NCBI GenBank assembly: GCA_036845725.1
Contig: DAIUDK010000002.1
Location: forward strand, 1 to 64,000
DNA from: DSWT01 sp036845725
GTDB lineage: Bacteria; Chloroflexota; Anaerolineae; B4-G1; SLSP01
Length of the DNA: 64,000 nt
Reading direction: 5' to 3'
The notes beneath the pieces were generated by a model that had not been told where the DNA came from, did not search any database, and was given only the letters and a program-made list of their open reading frames with translations. The position numbers and the translations under genes were made by a program. Of the stretch, positions 24,217 through 32,722 are shown piece after piece (the first letter of the stretch is position 1; each line of letters begins with the position of its first letter).

Positions 24217-26340
24217 TTAGAAGCTCAATAAGGCGGTCAGGCGACCGCGCATCCAGACAGGCGCGTCCAACAACGATTGAATGTCGTAAGCGTCATAGTA
24301 CGCGGCAGGAATTTCGCGGGTCCGGGGATCGGAGCGCACATCGTAAGCCGCGATGGCGCTGCCGGCTTTGTGACTGGTTGTGTAAGCCGGGAAATCAGCG
24401 GCGCGCAATGTATCGCCCTGCAGACAGGCATTCTCGCTCAAATGATAAAGACAGCGGCAGGCGATTTCGGTATAATCCTCATTGTAGACCCAGATACTGG
24501 TTCTCTGCGTTTGCAGTGCGCGAGCAGAAAGCGCACAAATAACTTGCAAGTTTTCGTCCAGCGTATCCTTGAAAAACTCCTCATCGCCAATCAAAGTCGC
24601 CAGCAGTTCCGCATAACGGCGTTGGCGTTGTTCGTTTTCTTTGAGCAGCGCCTCGGCACGATTGCGCTCGGTAATATCGTGGACGATCGAATACAACAAC
24701 GAACGGCCCTGCACGGGGATCGGCCCGCTGTACACCTCGACGTCGCGGATCGTGCCATCGGCCAGGCGATGGCGGAAGAGGAAGTGGCTGCGCTGCTCGC
24801 TGCGCGCGAGGTTCATTTCAGCCTGAACCTCGTTTGGCGATATGATGCTGATGTCGCTCACCCTCATCTGCCGGAGTTCCGCCTCGGTCCACCCATAGTA
24901 CTTCGCCGCGGCAGGATTAGCGTCCACAATCGCACCGCCATCTGGATCGATGAGCAACATTGCCGCATGGTTGTTCTTGAACAGGCTACGATAGCGCGCT
25001 TCGCTCTCGCGCAACGTTTCTTCCGCCCGCTTGCGCTCGGTAATGTTGCGGGTGATCGATAAAATGTGCGGGACGCCCTGAAGCATAATGATCTTGGCCG
25101 ACATCAATCCGATGTCGATGAGGCCATCTTTACGACGGAAGCGTGTCTCCAGGTTATCGCAATACCCCTTTTCCCGCAAAGCTTCCACCAATTTTTTCCG
25201 GTCCGCTGGCTCACACCAAATCTCGATGTCGAGTGAGCTTTTACCAATCACATCCTCACGGGTGTATCCGGTGTGGGTGGTAAATCCCTCGTTAATATCC
25301 ACAAACACACCGTCCTCAAGCCGGTTGATATTGACTGCATCTGGAGAGGTGTGAAAAGCGACGCGGAAGCGTTCCTCACTCTCCCGCAAGGTGGTATCAA
25401 CGCGCAGCAAGCTTTGTATTTTGCCATGCATTTGTTTGCGCAAAACCAAAATCGCGCCGGCAAAAAGGAGCAATAACCCACAAATGATCGCGACAATCCA
25501 ACGCAAATATAAAGGTACATGATACACAACGGGCCTTTCTGTCCAGCGTCCCAACGTTGTGTAATAGACAGAATTCGGTTCCTCGAGCCACACGTCCAGG
25601 TAACGATCGATGGTGTCCAAGAGGTCTGCATTACGCCTGTCGGCGATCGCGTAGTGCAATGTGACCGCATTGAACACGGCCGCCGTTTTCACCAAACCAT
25701 ACTCTTGATAGTAAAAATCGCCGAAGAGATTGTTGGCGATCGCCGCATCGACTGCGCCGTCTGCCGCCAGAGCAAACGCCTCCTCCAACGAAGCGGTCAG
25801 CACAAGTTCGGCCTTGAGTCCAAACCCCCGCATGGTTTGATTGAAAGCGGCTTGTTGAATGGAATCGCGCAACACGGCGACGCGAAGGCCATCCAAATCG
25901 TGGAGGCGCTGAATAGCCATCCGTGGGCGGGTGTAGACCCGCGACCAGCTTTCGACGACCTGCGTGCGGTTAAAGTCATACGGAGCGTCCCGCTCACGCG
26001 AATAGGCTATATCGGGCATCAGATCGATCTGCCCGGCCTCAAGCGCCGCCAGACACGCCGGCCATTCGCATGGCACGTAAACCAGCGACCACGCTTCGCG
26101 CGTGGCGATCTCCTGCAAAAGTTCGATGAACAATCCCGTAACCCGGCCTTGCTCATCGATGAACACCTTGGGGCGATTTTGATACACGCCGACACGCACA
26201 GTCCGTCCAGCACCGGCTGTACTCGCGCTCATCGCGATAAACAGCGCCAACCATACGCCGATCAAGCACATCCAGCCCCGACAGCCCCGCGAGCCGGCCC
26301 GCGCACCAGACAAACGCCGCACGGTCTCCCAAGTGCTCAT
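24217..26340 (-). CDS. Sensor part (SBP-TM-PAS-PAS-GAF) of a split BvgS-like hybrid kinase
   Basis: The start is an ATG at 26340 with AAGGAGG eight bases upstream. A signal sequence (about 20-45) leads into a periplasmic solute-binding domain of SBP_bac_3 type (about 45-270, begins TVRVGVYQNRPKVFIDE), a membrane helix (about 280-303), two PAS domains (about 330-570) and most of a GAF domain. It ends at TAA (24217-24219) after LLDAPVWMRGRLTALLSF, in the middle of GAF. Immediately after the stop the same frame continues with HVGEKRRWLPEEEQLALTL, the expected rest of GAF, then the kinase part. So one original gene of about 1254 codons carries a nonsense codon at position 708. The truncated product lacks the kinase. 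Confidence 0.8.
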   Translation of the reverse strand: MSTWETVRRLSGARAGSRGCRGWMCLIGVWLALFIAMSASTAGAGRTVRVGVYQNRPKVFIDEQGRVTGLFIELLQEIATREAWSLVYVPCEWPACLAALEAGQIDLMPDIAYSRERDAPYDFNRTQVVESWSRVYTRPRMAIQRLHDLDGLRVAVLRDSIQQAAFNQTMRGFGLKAELVLTASLEEAFALAADGAVDAAIANNLFGDFYYQEYGLVKTAAVFNAVTLHYAIADRRNADLLDTIDRYLDVWLEEPNSVYYTTLGRWTERPVVYHVPLYLRWIVAIICGLLLLFAGAILVLRKQMHGKIQSLLRVDTTLRESEERFRVAFHTSPDAVNINRLEDGVFVDINEGFTTHTGYTREDVIGKSSLDIEIWCEPADRKKLVEALREKGYCDNLETRFRRKDGLIDIGLMSAKIIMLQGVPHILSITRNITERKRAEETLRESEARYRSLFKNNHAAMLLIDPDGGAIVDANPAAAKYYGWTEAELRQMRVSDISIISPNEVQAEMNLARSEQRSHFLFRHRLADGTIRDVEVYSGPIPVQGRSLLYSIVHDITERNRAEALLKENEQRQRRYAELLATLIGDEEFFKDTLDENLQVICALSARALQTQRTSIWVYNEDYTEIACRCLYHLSENACLQGDTLRAADFPAYTTSHKAGSAIAAYDVRSDPRTREIPAAYYDAYDIQSLLDAPVWMRGRLTALLSF

Positions 26341-26358
26341 CACTTTCCTCCTTAACAA

Positions 26359-28713
26359 TCAGTCAATCACCGCCTCCGTGGAAAGCGCCCGCTCCAACAG
26401 TGGATGCGATATCTTTGCTGCCACCTCTTGCCACACCTCACGCGCACCCGGCGGATCGAAATCGGGTACAAAACCAAAGTCCAGATACATCTTGATCGCC
26501 GGGATCCGTCCGGTTTGCGTCCCTAGATAAGCGCGTTCATGCCATTGCGACAGTTGGTACAGCGTGAAGGAAAGCGCCGCCTTGCCCAGACCCAATCCCT
26601 GATAGGCCGGGCGAATGGCAATCCAGTGAATCAGCCCGTAATCCTCGCCCTTGAAAGCGCGGTCGAACCACGCGCTCACCACCCCCACCCCAACACCTTT
26701 TTCATTGGTGACAATGAAACTCCGCCATTGCGTCGCCCGGAGATAATCGCCGAACTGGTTGTGAAATAAATCATCGGCGATTGGAAAATACGACTCGGCG
26801 TCTCGTTGGATGTCGGTCCACAGCGCGCTTTCGTCCAATCGCATCGCACGGATACCAAAACCTTCGGGGAACGGCACTTGCGGGATGTCGCGCAGGTGTG
26901 GGCGGACCATAAAGACTTCGTGCCCCGCCATGCCGAGATACGGTAATGTCGATTCTGGCGGCTCTGGAATCCCTTGCTTCTCGCGGAAGAGGCTGCGGAT
27001 TGTCCAAAACGGTTTGCGACGGCGACGGTCGCGGGTGAGCACGCCGTAAGGACTGACGCTCAAATACCGGCAAAACGCAAACGTCGCGGGTGGCCAGGGA
27101 TGATCGGCCCAGCACCACACCGTCGCACCGCAGACGTAGGGCGCGTCCATTCCGGCGAATTCGTGCGCCAGTGCATCGGCATGCGCTTCCTCACTGAAGG
27201 CGTTGTCCGCCACATGATGAAACGAGATGTAGCCAAACTCCGTCACCAGAATTGGCTTACCGGGATAGTGCGCGTGCAGCATTGCCAACCCCTCGCGCCA
27301 GAATTTTGTGGACTGCGCGAAATCGTAGTTGGGATTCGCCATCTCATAGCGCCCGTAGATACTCGGATAGCCGTTGACGCAGATCACGTCGTCCGCAGCG
27401 AAATCCGACGCGTCCTGCCAGTGGTCGCGCACGTGAACCGCCAGGCGTGTCGGATCGAGTTCCTGCGCCAGCGAAACCAATTCACGGTTGCCCGCCGCCA
27501 CCTCCGGGCGCTGTTCTTCCGTCTCATTGCTCACCGACCAGAAGATAAGCGCCGGATGGTTGATGTCGCGGCGAATCGTCGCTGCCAACTGTCGCTTGGC
27601 CGCATCGAGTTTGGCAGCACAGGCCGTCTCACCCTCGTTCGACCCATCCCACCAGTAGAGCGGAATTTCGTCCATCGCCAACAGGCCCAACTCGTCGCAC
27701 AGATCAAGTTCCGCCGGGTGATGCGGATAGTGACACAGGCGGACGAAATTCGCCCCGGCCACCTTCATCGCTTCCAGGTCGCGTCGCGTCGTTTCGAGGT
27801 CGGGACACATAGTGCTGCGCGGCGAATCCTCGTGGCGATTGAAGCCGGTGAGGAAGAGTGATTCGTCGTTGAGCCACAGCCGGCCATCGCGCGCTTCAAT
27901 TTTGCGGAAGCCGACGCGGAACACTTGCACATCGGCGGCGCGGCCTTCCACTTCCAACGTGACCCGCACCGTGTACAAATTCGGCGCATCAGGCGACCAA
28001 GGCGACACGCCAAAGATACGCCCCGCCAGCGCAAAAAGCGTCTCGCCGCCAGCAACGACCGGCTGCGACAACGCCGTCAACTGCACAAGCTGCCGCTCCT
28101 CGCGGTCTGTCACCACGGCAGATAGCAGCGCGAGCGCATCGGCAGTGCGATCGTTCCTCACCGTCACATCCAAGCTCAACACGCCGCCCTGCGCCACCGG
28201 TTCGGCGACGGCGGCGATGTGGTCTATGTAGCACCGGTCTGTAGCCACCAATGAAACTTCCCGGAGAATGCCGCCGAACGTCCGCCAGCCGCGCTGCATG
28301 CCCGGAACCTCGCCTGGACGGCGGACGTTGTCCACGCGCACAGCAATCACATTCGGACCATCGAAATCGAGCACGTCCTGAATCGCAAAGGCGAACGACA
28401 AAAACGGATCAGGATGCTCGCCGACGTACTGCCCATTCACCCACACCTTTGCATGTGTGTTCACGCCTTCGAAATGCAGCATCACCCGTTTGTCGCGCCA
28501 GTTTTCGGGGACGGCGACCACGCGCCGGAACCAACCCACACCTTCATAGGCATCCAGCGCCGGGTGGCAAGTCTCGAAATCGGCGGGCAGACGCACCTCG
28601 CGCCAAAACCGGACATTGTAATCGGCGCGGAAGTATCCCGCCGTTTCCCCCTCATCCGCTAGATCGGGCTGGAAACGCCACAAGCCACACAAATCAAGCG
28701 TCGCGTCGTCCAT
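26359..28713 (-). CDS. Glycoside hydrolase family 2 enzyme fused to a C-terminal GNAT domain
   Basis: Residues 1-600 form a GH2 enzyme: an N-terminal sugar-binding jelly roll (WRFQPDLAD ... GVNTHAKVWVNGQYVGEH), an Ig-like domain, and a TIM barrel with the acid/base in FWSVSNETEE (about residue 395) and the nucleophile in ILVTEFGY (about residue 495). Residues about 610-770 are a GNAT acetyltransferase with the acetyl-CoA loop RPAYQGLGLGKAAL. No signal peptide is seen, so it is probably cytoplasmic. Substrate class could be a beta-glucuronide, beta-galactoside or beta-mannoside. The start codon directly follows the stop of the isomerase-like gene. The GH2-GNAT joining is unusual; the linker between the parts looks natural, with no frame break. 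Confidence 0.85.
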   Translation of the reverse strand: MDDATLDLCGLWRFQPDLADEGETAGYFRADYNVRFWREVRLPADFETCHPALDAYEGVGWFRRVVAVPENWRDKRVMLHFEGVNTHAKVWVNGQYVGEHPDPFLSFAFAIQDVLDFDGPNVIAVRVDNVRRPGEVPGMQRGWRTFGGILREVSLVATDRCYIDHIAAVAEPVAQGGVLSLDVTVRNDRTADALALLSAVVTDREERQLVQLTALSQPVVAGGETLFALAGRIFGVSPWSPDAPNLYTVRVTLEVEGRAADVQVFRVGFRKIEARDGRLWLNDESLFLTGFNRHEDSPRSTMCPDLETTRRDLEAMKVAGANFVRLCHYPHHPAELDLCDELGLLAMDEIPLYWWDGSNEGETACAAKLDAAKRQLAATIRRDINHPALIFWSVSNETEEQRPEVAAGNRELVSLAQELDPTRLAVHVRDHWQDASDFAADDVICVNGYPSIYGRYEMANPNYDFAQSTKFWREGLAMLHAHYPGKPILVTEFGYISFHHVADNAFSEEAHADALAHEFAGMDAPYVCGATVWCWADHPWPPATFAFCRYLSVSPYGVLTRDRRRRKPFWTIRSLFREKQGIPEPPESTLPYLGMAGHEVFMVRPHLRDIPQVPFPEGFGIRAMRLDESALWTDIQRDAESYFPIADDLFHNQFGDYLRATQWRSFIVTNEKGVGVGVVSAWFDRAFKGEDYGLIHWIAIRPAYQGLGLGKAALSFTLYQLSQWHERAYLGTQTGRIPAIKMYLDFGFVPDFDPPGAREVWQEVAAKISHPLLERALSTEAVID

Positions 28714-29499
28714 CTACCAGCCCGCCTCGCGCACCAGACGTTGCAGCGTCTCGAAGGCCACTGGCGCTTCCGCCGCCATATCCGTCCAACCGGACTCAAT
28801 CGAGATGCGACCGTCGTATCCGCTCTCCTTAAGCGCACGGAAGAAATCCGTAAAGTCGCACGCCTCCACACCGGGGGCACGGCGGTTCGCTTCGGTGGCG
28901 ATGTGGACGTGGGACAGCAGCGGGCCGTAGGTGACAATCGCGTCGTAGTCGTTGTCGTCCTTGAGCCAGTGATAGGCATCGACCAGCAAACGCACGTTGG
29001 GATGATTCACATCTTCCACGTAGCGCCCGGACTCACCCACGCCGGTCAGCACGTTGCACTCGCGCTGGTTCAGCGGTTCCACGACCACCACAACGCCGTA
29101 CCGTCCGGCAAGCGGACCAATCAACTGGCCGAACTCGACGAGCTGCTGCCAGGCAATATCGCGCTCGAAATCGTCGGGGATGCGCCGCGCGCCGCCGGAG
29201 CCGAAGACAATCGTGTCGATCCCCGCCTGCGCCGCGCGCTCGAAGACAACCTCCGCATAGCCCCCCAGTGCGTTCCGGTTGACGTCCGGCCCGGTCACTT
29301 TGAGATCACCGGGCAGAAAACAGTTCGCCGCCACGCACGGCAACGCCGACGCGCGAATCCGCGCCAGTTCCGGAGGAAAGGCCGCTTCGTCTTCCACCGT
29401 GGTCTTCAGATGATTCTGCACGTGCAATTCCAGAAATTCAAAGCCCGCCTCGGCCAGCACGGGTGCAACGTTGGGATCAGCACAAACACCGAGTTTCAT
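28714..29499 (-). CDS. Sugar phosphate isomerase/epimerase (xylose isomerase-like TIM barrel)
   Basis: The 261-residue protein starts MKLGVCADPNVAPVLAEAGFEFLELHV and contains the AP-endonuclease-2/hexulose isomerase-like TIM-barrel pattern: a VVVEPLN segment, LLVDAYHWLKDDND, LSHVHIATE with a metal-ligand His, and a C-terminal GRISIESGW. These provide Glu/Asp/His metal ligands. Such enzymes isomerise or epimerise keto sugars. The ATG at 29499 is used, since the upstream extension is encoded by a word-repeat tract. It abuts the GH2-GNAT gene with no gap, implying one transcript and use of released sugars. Exact substrate unknown. Confidence 0.85.
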   Translation of the reverse strand: MKLGVCADPNVAPVLAEAGFEFLELHVQNHLKTTVEDEAAFPPELARIRASALPCVAANCFLPGDLKVTGPDVNRNALGGYAEVVFERAAQAGIDTIVFGSGGARRIPDDFERDIAWQQLVEFGQLIGPLAGRYGVVVVVEPLNQRECNVLTGVGESGRYVEDVNHPNVRLLVDAYHWLKDDNDYDAIVTYGPLLSHVHIATEANRRAPGVEACDFTDFFRALKESGYDGRISIESGWTDMAAEAPVAFETLQRLVREAGW

Positions 29500-29511
29500 G
29501 GTAAGTCTCCT

Positions 29512-29580
29512 TATGGGTTGCGAGTTATGGGTTGTGGGTGATGCGTGAAAGATCAATCACGCATCACGCAGCTTTAAAAA
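29512..29580. repeat. Short word-repeat tract between two minus-strand genes
   Basis: Words such as TATGGGTTGCGAGTTATGGGTTG and GATGCGTGAAAGATCAATCACGCATC alternate, with the last forming an inverted pair (GCGTGA / TCACGC). It overlaps the 3' end of the AviRa-like gene, where ATCCGTTGA, a word seen elsewhere in the window, also occurs. Confidence 0.55.
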
Positions 29581-30347
29581 TCCGTTGACAGAACTGGCCG
29601 CAACAGCACGATACGCCGCTTGCCGATTTGGAAGCGGCCGGCGCGGCGGTAGGCGTCGTGCGCGGGCGTCTGGCCTTTGTCCGAAGCCACGGCGACAACG
29701 GCACCGGGTGCCAGGACAGGGCGCAGCGCCTCCAACATCCGCCACAATGGATCGGACGTCACTACGGCGACGCCGTCTCCCTGCCACGCCGACAGGCGAT
29801 TGTACGGCACGTCCGTGATGACGATATCCACCGAATGCGTGTCCAACGTCCCGACAGGCCCCACAGCATCCGTCGCATCGGCCTGGAACACCGAAACCGG
29901 AATGGCACGTCGTTCGGTCAAGGCGAGCAACCGCTCGCGCAGGCGTTCGGCGCTTTCCAACGCTTCCACGTGCGAACGTTTGCCGTAATCCGTCCACAAC
30001 AGCTCAAGTTCCGCTATGCGCCGGTCCAGGCCGGGCAGTGTGAGCAAGTCAAGATTGCGGCGGGCCAGGTTGAGCACGTTCGCGTCGATATCCGAAGCGG
30101 CTATCGATGCGATGCATTCGCCGTGCAGATACGCGAGCGTCGCCAGATGATACGCGCCGCCGCAGCACGGATCGTAGAGTGCGATCGGCACAGCCAGACG
30201 ATCCACCGCGCGCAGAGTCATACAGCGTTGGAAGATTTCGCTGACCAACCGCACCGGGAACGCCGGATGACCGGGCAGGCTGTAGAACACCCGCCCGCCC
30301 GCGTAGTCGGCCTCGTTGTAGCGCTCGGTTGCGTAAAGGTAGGGCAT
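29574..30347 (-). CDS. AviRa-like rRNA methyltransferase
   Basis: The 257-residue protein begins MPYLYATERYNEADYAG and continues with VFYSLPGHPAFPVRLVSEIFQRC, the characteristic start of the AviRa family, which methylates 23S rRNA and confers avilamycin resistance in producers. SAM-binding features include YDPCCGGAYHL (motif I) and ASDIDANVL; the catalytic-like motif DVPYNRLSAW follows. Whether it confers resistance here is unknown; a housekeeping RNA modification is possible. The ATG at 30347 is chosen over an upstream GTG. It sits inside the glycan-use cluster on the same strand but is separated from the next gene by a 130-base repeat-rich gap, so it may have its own promoter. Confidence 0.75.
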   Translation of the reverse strand: MPYLYATERYNEADYAGGRVFYSLPGHPAFPVRLVSEIFQRCMTLRAVDRLAVPIALYDPCCGGAYHLATLAYLHGECIASIAASDIDANVLNLARRNLDLLTLPGLDRRIAELELLWTDYGKRSHVEALESAERLRERLLALTERRAIPVSVFQADATDAVGPVGTLDTHSVDIVITDVPYNRLSAWQGDGVAVVTSDPLWRMLEALRPVLAPGAVVAVASDKGQTPAHDAYRRAGRFQIGKRRIVLLRPVLSTDF

Positions 30348-30361
30348 TGTTTGCCTCACTG

Positions 30362-30476
30362 GCTCGAAGCTAAAGCACCGAGCCGAAAGAGCGAAGCCCT
30401 ATCGGGCTGAAGTCCAGGCTCCAATCCAGTCCCGCAAAGGCTTTGCTCTTTTCGCCCGGCCTCCTTAGGGCCGGGC
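30362..30476. repeat. Palindrome-rich intergenic repeat
   Basis: This gap contains AGCCCTATCGGGCT and a strong hairpin GCCCGGCC/GGCCGGGC (30454-30476, 7-base loop) that includes the stop codon of the next gene. Such mosaic palindromes resemble REP-like elements of Chloroflexota and cyanobacteria. No transposase is nearby. Confidence 0.55.
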
Positions 30477-31312
30477 TACCGAAAGGCCACTCCAATCTCA
30501 TCCGCCACGCCACGGATATATGCGGCGGACAGGCGATAATCCTCTTCGGCTTGTAGATGTTCGATCATCAGCGGGGTGTCAGGATCAAGTTTGCCCATTT
30601 CGCGCAGCAGGGTGCGGTAATCCAGGTAGCCCAAGCCAGGACGAACCTCGTCTAGATGCGTGGTCAGCTTCGTGGCGAGCAGGGTGTCCTTCGCGTGACA
30701 ACTTTTGATGTGCGGGCCGAGCTTGGTGAACCACTCACGGATGAGTGCGGCGTTCTCGAAATAGCGCTGCGGGCTGTTGATGACGTTGACCATATCCACA
30801 TGCACGCCGAAATGCGAGCGGTCGATTGCCGCGAGCAGGCGCAGGTAACTATCGGCGCTGTCGGGATACATCCACGGCATCGGCTCCAGTGTGTAGTATG
30901 TGCGCCGTGGCTTCACCGCGTCGATGATTGCGCGCACCGTCTCCACGATCAGGTCGAAGGTCTCGTCCGTGAGATTGGACGGATGCGGGCCGTCCCACGG
31001 TTCGCCGCACGTCCCGGCGATGTTCACGCAGCAACGCGCGCCGATCTCGTCGGCTAATGCCAACTGCGTCTGGCATTTCTCCAGCGCCGCCGCGCGCGTG
31101 GCCTCATCGGCGCTCAACGGATTGCTCCACGCGCCCACCTCGGCGATCACAATATTCGCCGCCTCCGCCGCCGCAACGTAGGCGCGGATCGTCGCCGCGT
31201 CTACATCCGCCCCAACCGGGCAATACGCCGCGCCGTACCGCTCGCGCTGCAACGCCGCGATCCAACGATCGGGCGTCATTTCATCTACAAAAACAGGTGC
31301 TCCAAGTCGCAT
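30476..31312 (-). CDS. Sugar phosphate isomerase/epimerase (TIM barrel)
   Basis: The 278-residue protein belongs to the same xylose isomerase-like superfamily as the gene at 28714 but is only distantly similar. Visible ligand motifs are TYYTLEPMPWMYPD (metal-binding Glu), FGVHVDMVNVINSP, IKSCHAKDT (His) and PLMIEHLQ (Glu). It resembles inosose dehydratase- or tagatose epimerase-like proteins; the substrate is not identifiable. The ATG at 31312 has AGGAGG upstream. It follows the class III aminotransferase gene by 24 bases, so the GH29, aminotransferase and isomerase genes are likely one transcript. Confidence 0.82.
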   Translation of the reverse strand: MRLGAPVFVDEMTPDRWIAALQRERYGAAYCPVGADVDAATIRAYVAAAEAANIVIAEVGAWSNPLSADEATRAAALEKCQTQLALADEIGARCCVNIAGTCGEPWDGPHPSNLTDETFDLIVETVRAIIDAVKPRRTYYTLEPMPWMYPDSADSYLRLLAAIDRSHFGVHVDMVNVINSPQRYFENAALIREWFTKLGPHIKSCHAKDTLLATKLTTHLDEVRPGLGYLDYRTLLREMGKLDPDTPLMIEHLQAEEDYRLSAAYIRGVADEIGVAFR

Positions 31313-31336
31313 TGAGAACCTCCTGAAAATGGCAAA

Positions 31337-32722
31337 TTATCTCAAGCGCCGGGCTGCGTTGCGGCAGGCGGCTTCCAGAAAGGCCATGTCTGCATCCGTG
31401 TGCGCCGTAGAGACCGCGCCATGCCCGTGCATGATGTGGACATCCTCCAACAGCAGCGCCAGTTGCAGTACATCGCCGTTGAGCGCCACATCGCACACTG
31501 CCGGATTGAAGACATCATCCGGCGCATCGAGGGGATGTCCCTCTTTATACGGGAAGTGCAGCATGAAGATCGAACTGCCGGGCAGCGCATCGTTCCCCCA
31601 CCCCGTGCAGCGCGCGCGGAATCCCTCCTGCGCAAACGTGTCCTCAAGAATGTGGCGGATCCGGTCCCCCAACATCGCCAGTCGCGGGTAGATATCCGCC
31701 TCGTGCTCCATCAAATAGCGCAACATCGTGGTCGCCGCCAACATCGCCGTGGGATGTCCGGAGTACGTCCCGCCGGAGAACTTCACCCGGCCCGCTCCGG
31801 CCCGGCCCGCCAGGTTCATGATGTCGGCGCGCCCGGCGACCGCCGCTACGGGCATCCCACCGCCGATGATCTTGCCAAAAGTCGCCAGATCGGGCTGGAT
31901 GCCGTAGAGTGCGCCCGTGTTACCCGCGCGGAAGCGGAATCCGGCGATGACTTCGTCGAAGATCAAGGTCGCACCGTACTGCGTGGCGAGTTCGCGGGCA
32001 GTCTGGAGGTATTCGCGCGTCGCCGGCATGAAGCCGCCCGCGCCCATAAATGGCTCGACGATGAAACAGGCCACACGGTCGCCGCACTGCCGGAAGTGAT
32101 CACGTAGCATTTCTGGATCGTTGAAGCGCGAGACCACCACCTGTTCAGCCACGGCAGAAGGCAATCCGGCGGTCTCGATGTGCTGGTAGCCTTGTTCGCC
32201 GTGGAAGCCGATGCCTTTCAGCGCCCAGGGTTGCGCGCCGTGCCAACCGCCGCCGACTTTGAGCACCACGTCACGCCCGGTGAAAGCACGCGCCAGCAGG
32301 ATCGCGTACATCGTCGAGAGCGTGCCGCTGGTGGTAAAGCGCACGCGTTCCGCACCCGTGCACGCGCAGAGCAGTTCGGCGGCCTCGACCTGGTATCGTT
32401 CGGTGAAGCCGGTTTGCAGACCCGCTCCCTCCGCCAACGCTTGCGACACTGCCGCTGTAACAACGTCCGGGTTGTGGCCCAGGATGTTGGCGAGGTGGCC
32501 TTGCCAGAAATCCAAAAGTGCGTGACCATCCTCGTCCGTCACCCATCCGCCGCGGGCAGCGGCGATACGCGGCGGGAAAGGTTGCATCAGCCGAAGCGCA
32601 TGGCTTCCACCGTCCACCAGCACGCGCTGCGCCCGCTCATTCAAAGCAGCCGATTTAGGGGCGCGCGCGGCGTATTCGGCCCGCAGTGCACCTAACAGTT
32701 GCGAGTAATCACGTGTTTTCAT
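31337..32722 (-). CDS. Class III aminotransferase, glutamate-1-semialdehyde aminomutase-like
   Basis: The 461-residue PLP enzyme contains the class III signature: FDEVIAGFRFRAGNTG (about residues 245-260), TFGKIIGGGMPVAAVAG with the PLP-binding Lys at about 274, and GTYSGHPTAMLAA. The N-terminal part has GHALLDFWQGHLANILGHN. It is longer than a housekeeping HemL and is embedded in a sugar-use cluster, so it may act on an amino sugar or a keto acid instead of tetrapyrrole synthesis. Its start overlaps the stop of the GH29 gene by 4 bases (ATGA), indicating translational coupling. Confidence 0.85.
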   Translation of the reverse strand: MKTRDYSQLLGALRAEYAARAPKSAALNERAQRVLVDGGSHALRLMQPFPPRIAAARGGWVTDEDGHALLDFWQGHLANILGHNPDVVTAAVSQALAEGAGLQTGFTERYQVEAAELLCACTGAERVRFTTSGTLSTMYAILLARAFTGRDVVLKVGGGWHGAQPWALKGIGFHGEQGYQHIETAGLPSAVAEQVVVSRFNDPEMLRDHFRQCGDRVACFIVEPFMGAGGFMPATREYLQTARELATQYGATLIFDEVIAGFRFRAGNTGALYGIQPDLATFGKIIGGGMPVAAVAGRADIMNLAGRAGAGRVKFSGGTYSGHPTAMLAATTMLRYLMEHEADIYPRLAMLGDRIRHILEDTFAQEGFRARCTGWGNDALPGSSIFMLHFPYKEGHPLDAPDDVFNPAVCDVALNGDVLQLALLLEDVHIMHGHGAVSTAHTDADMAFLEAACRNAARRLR

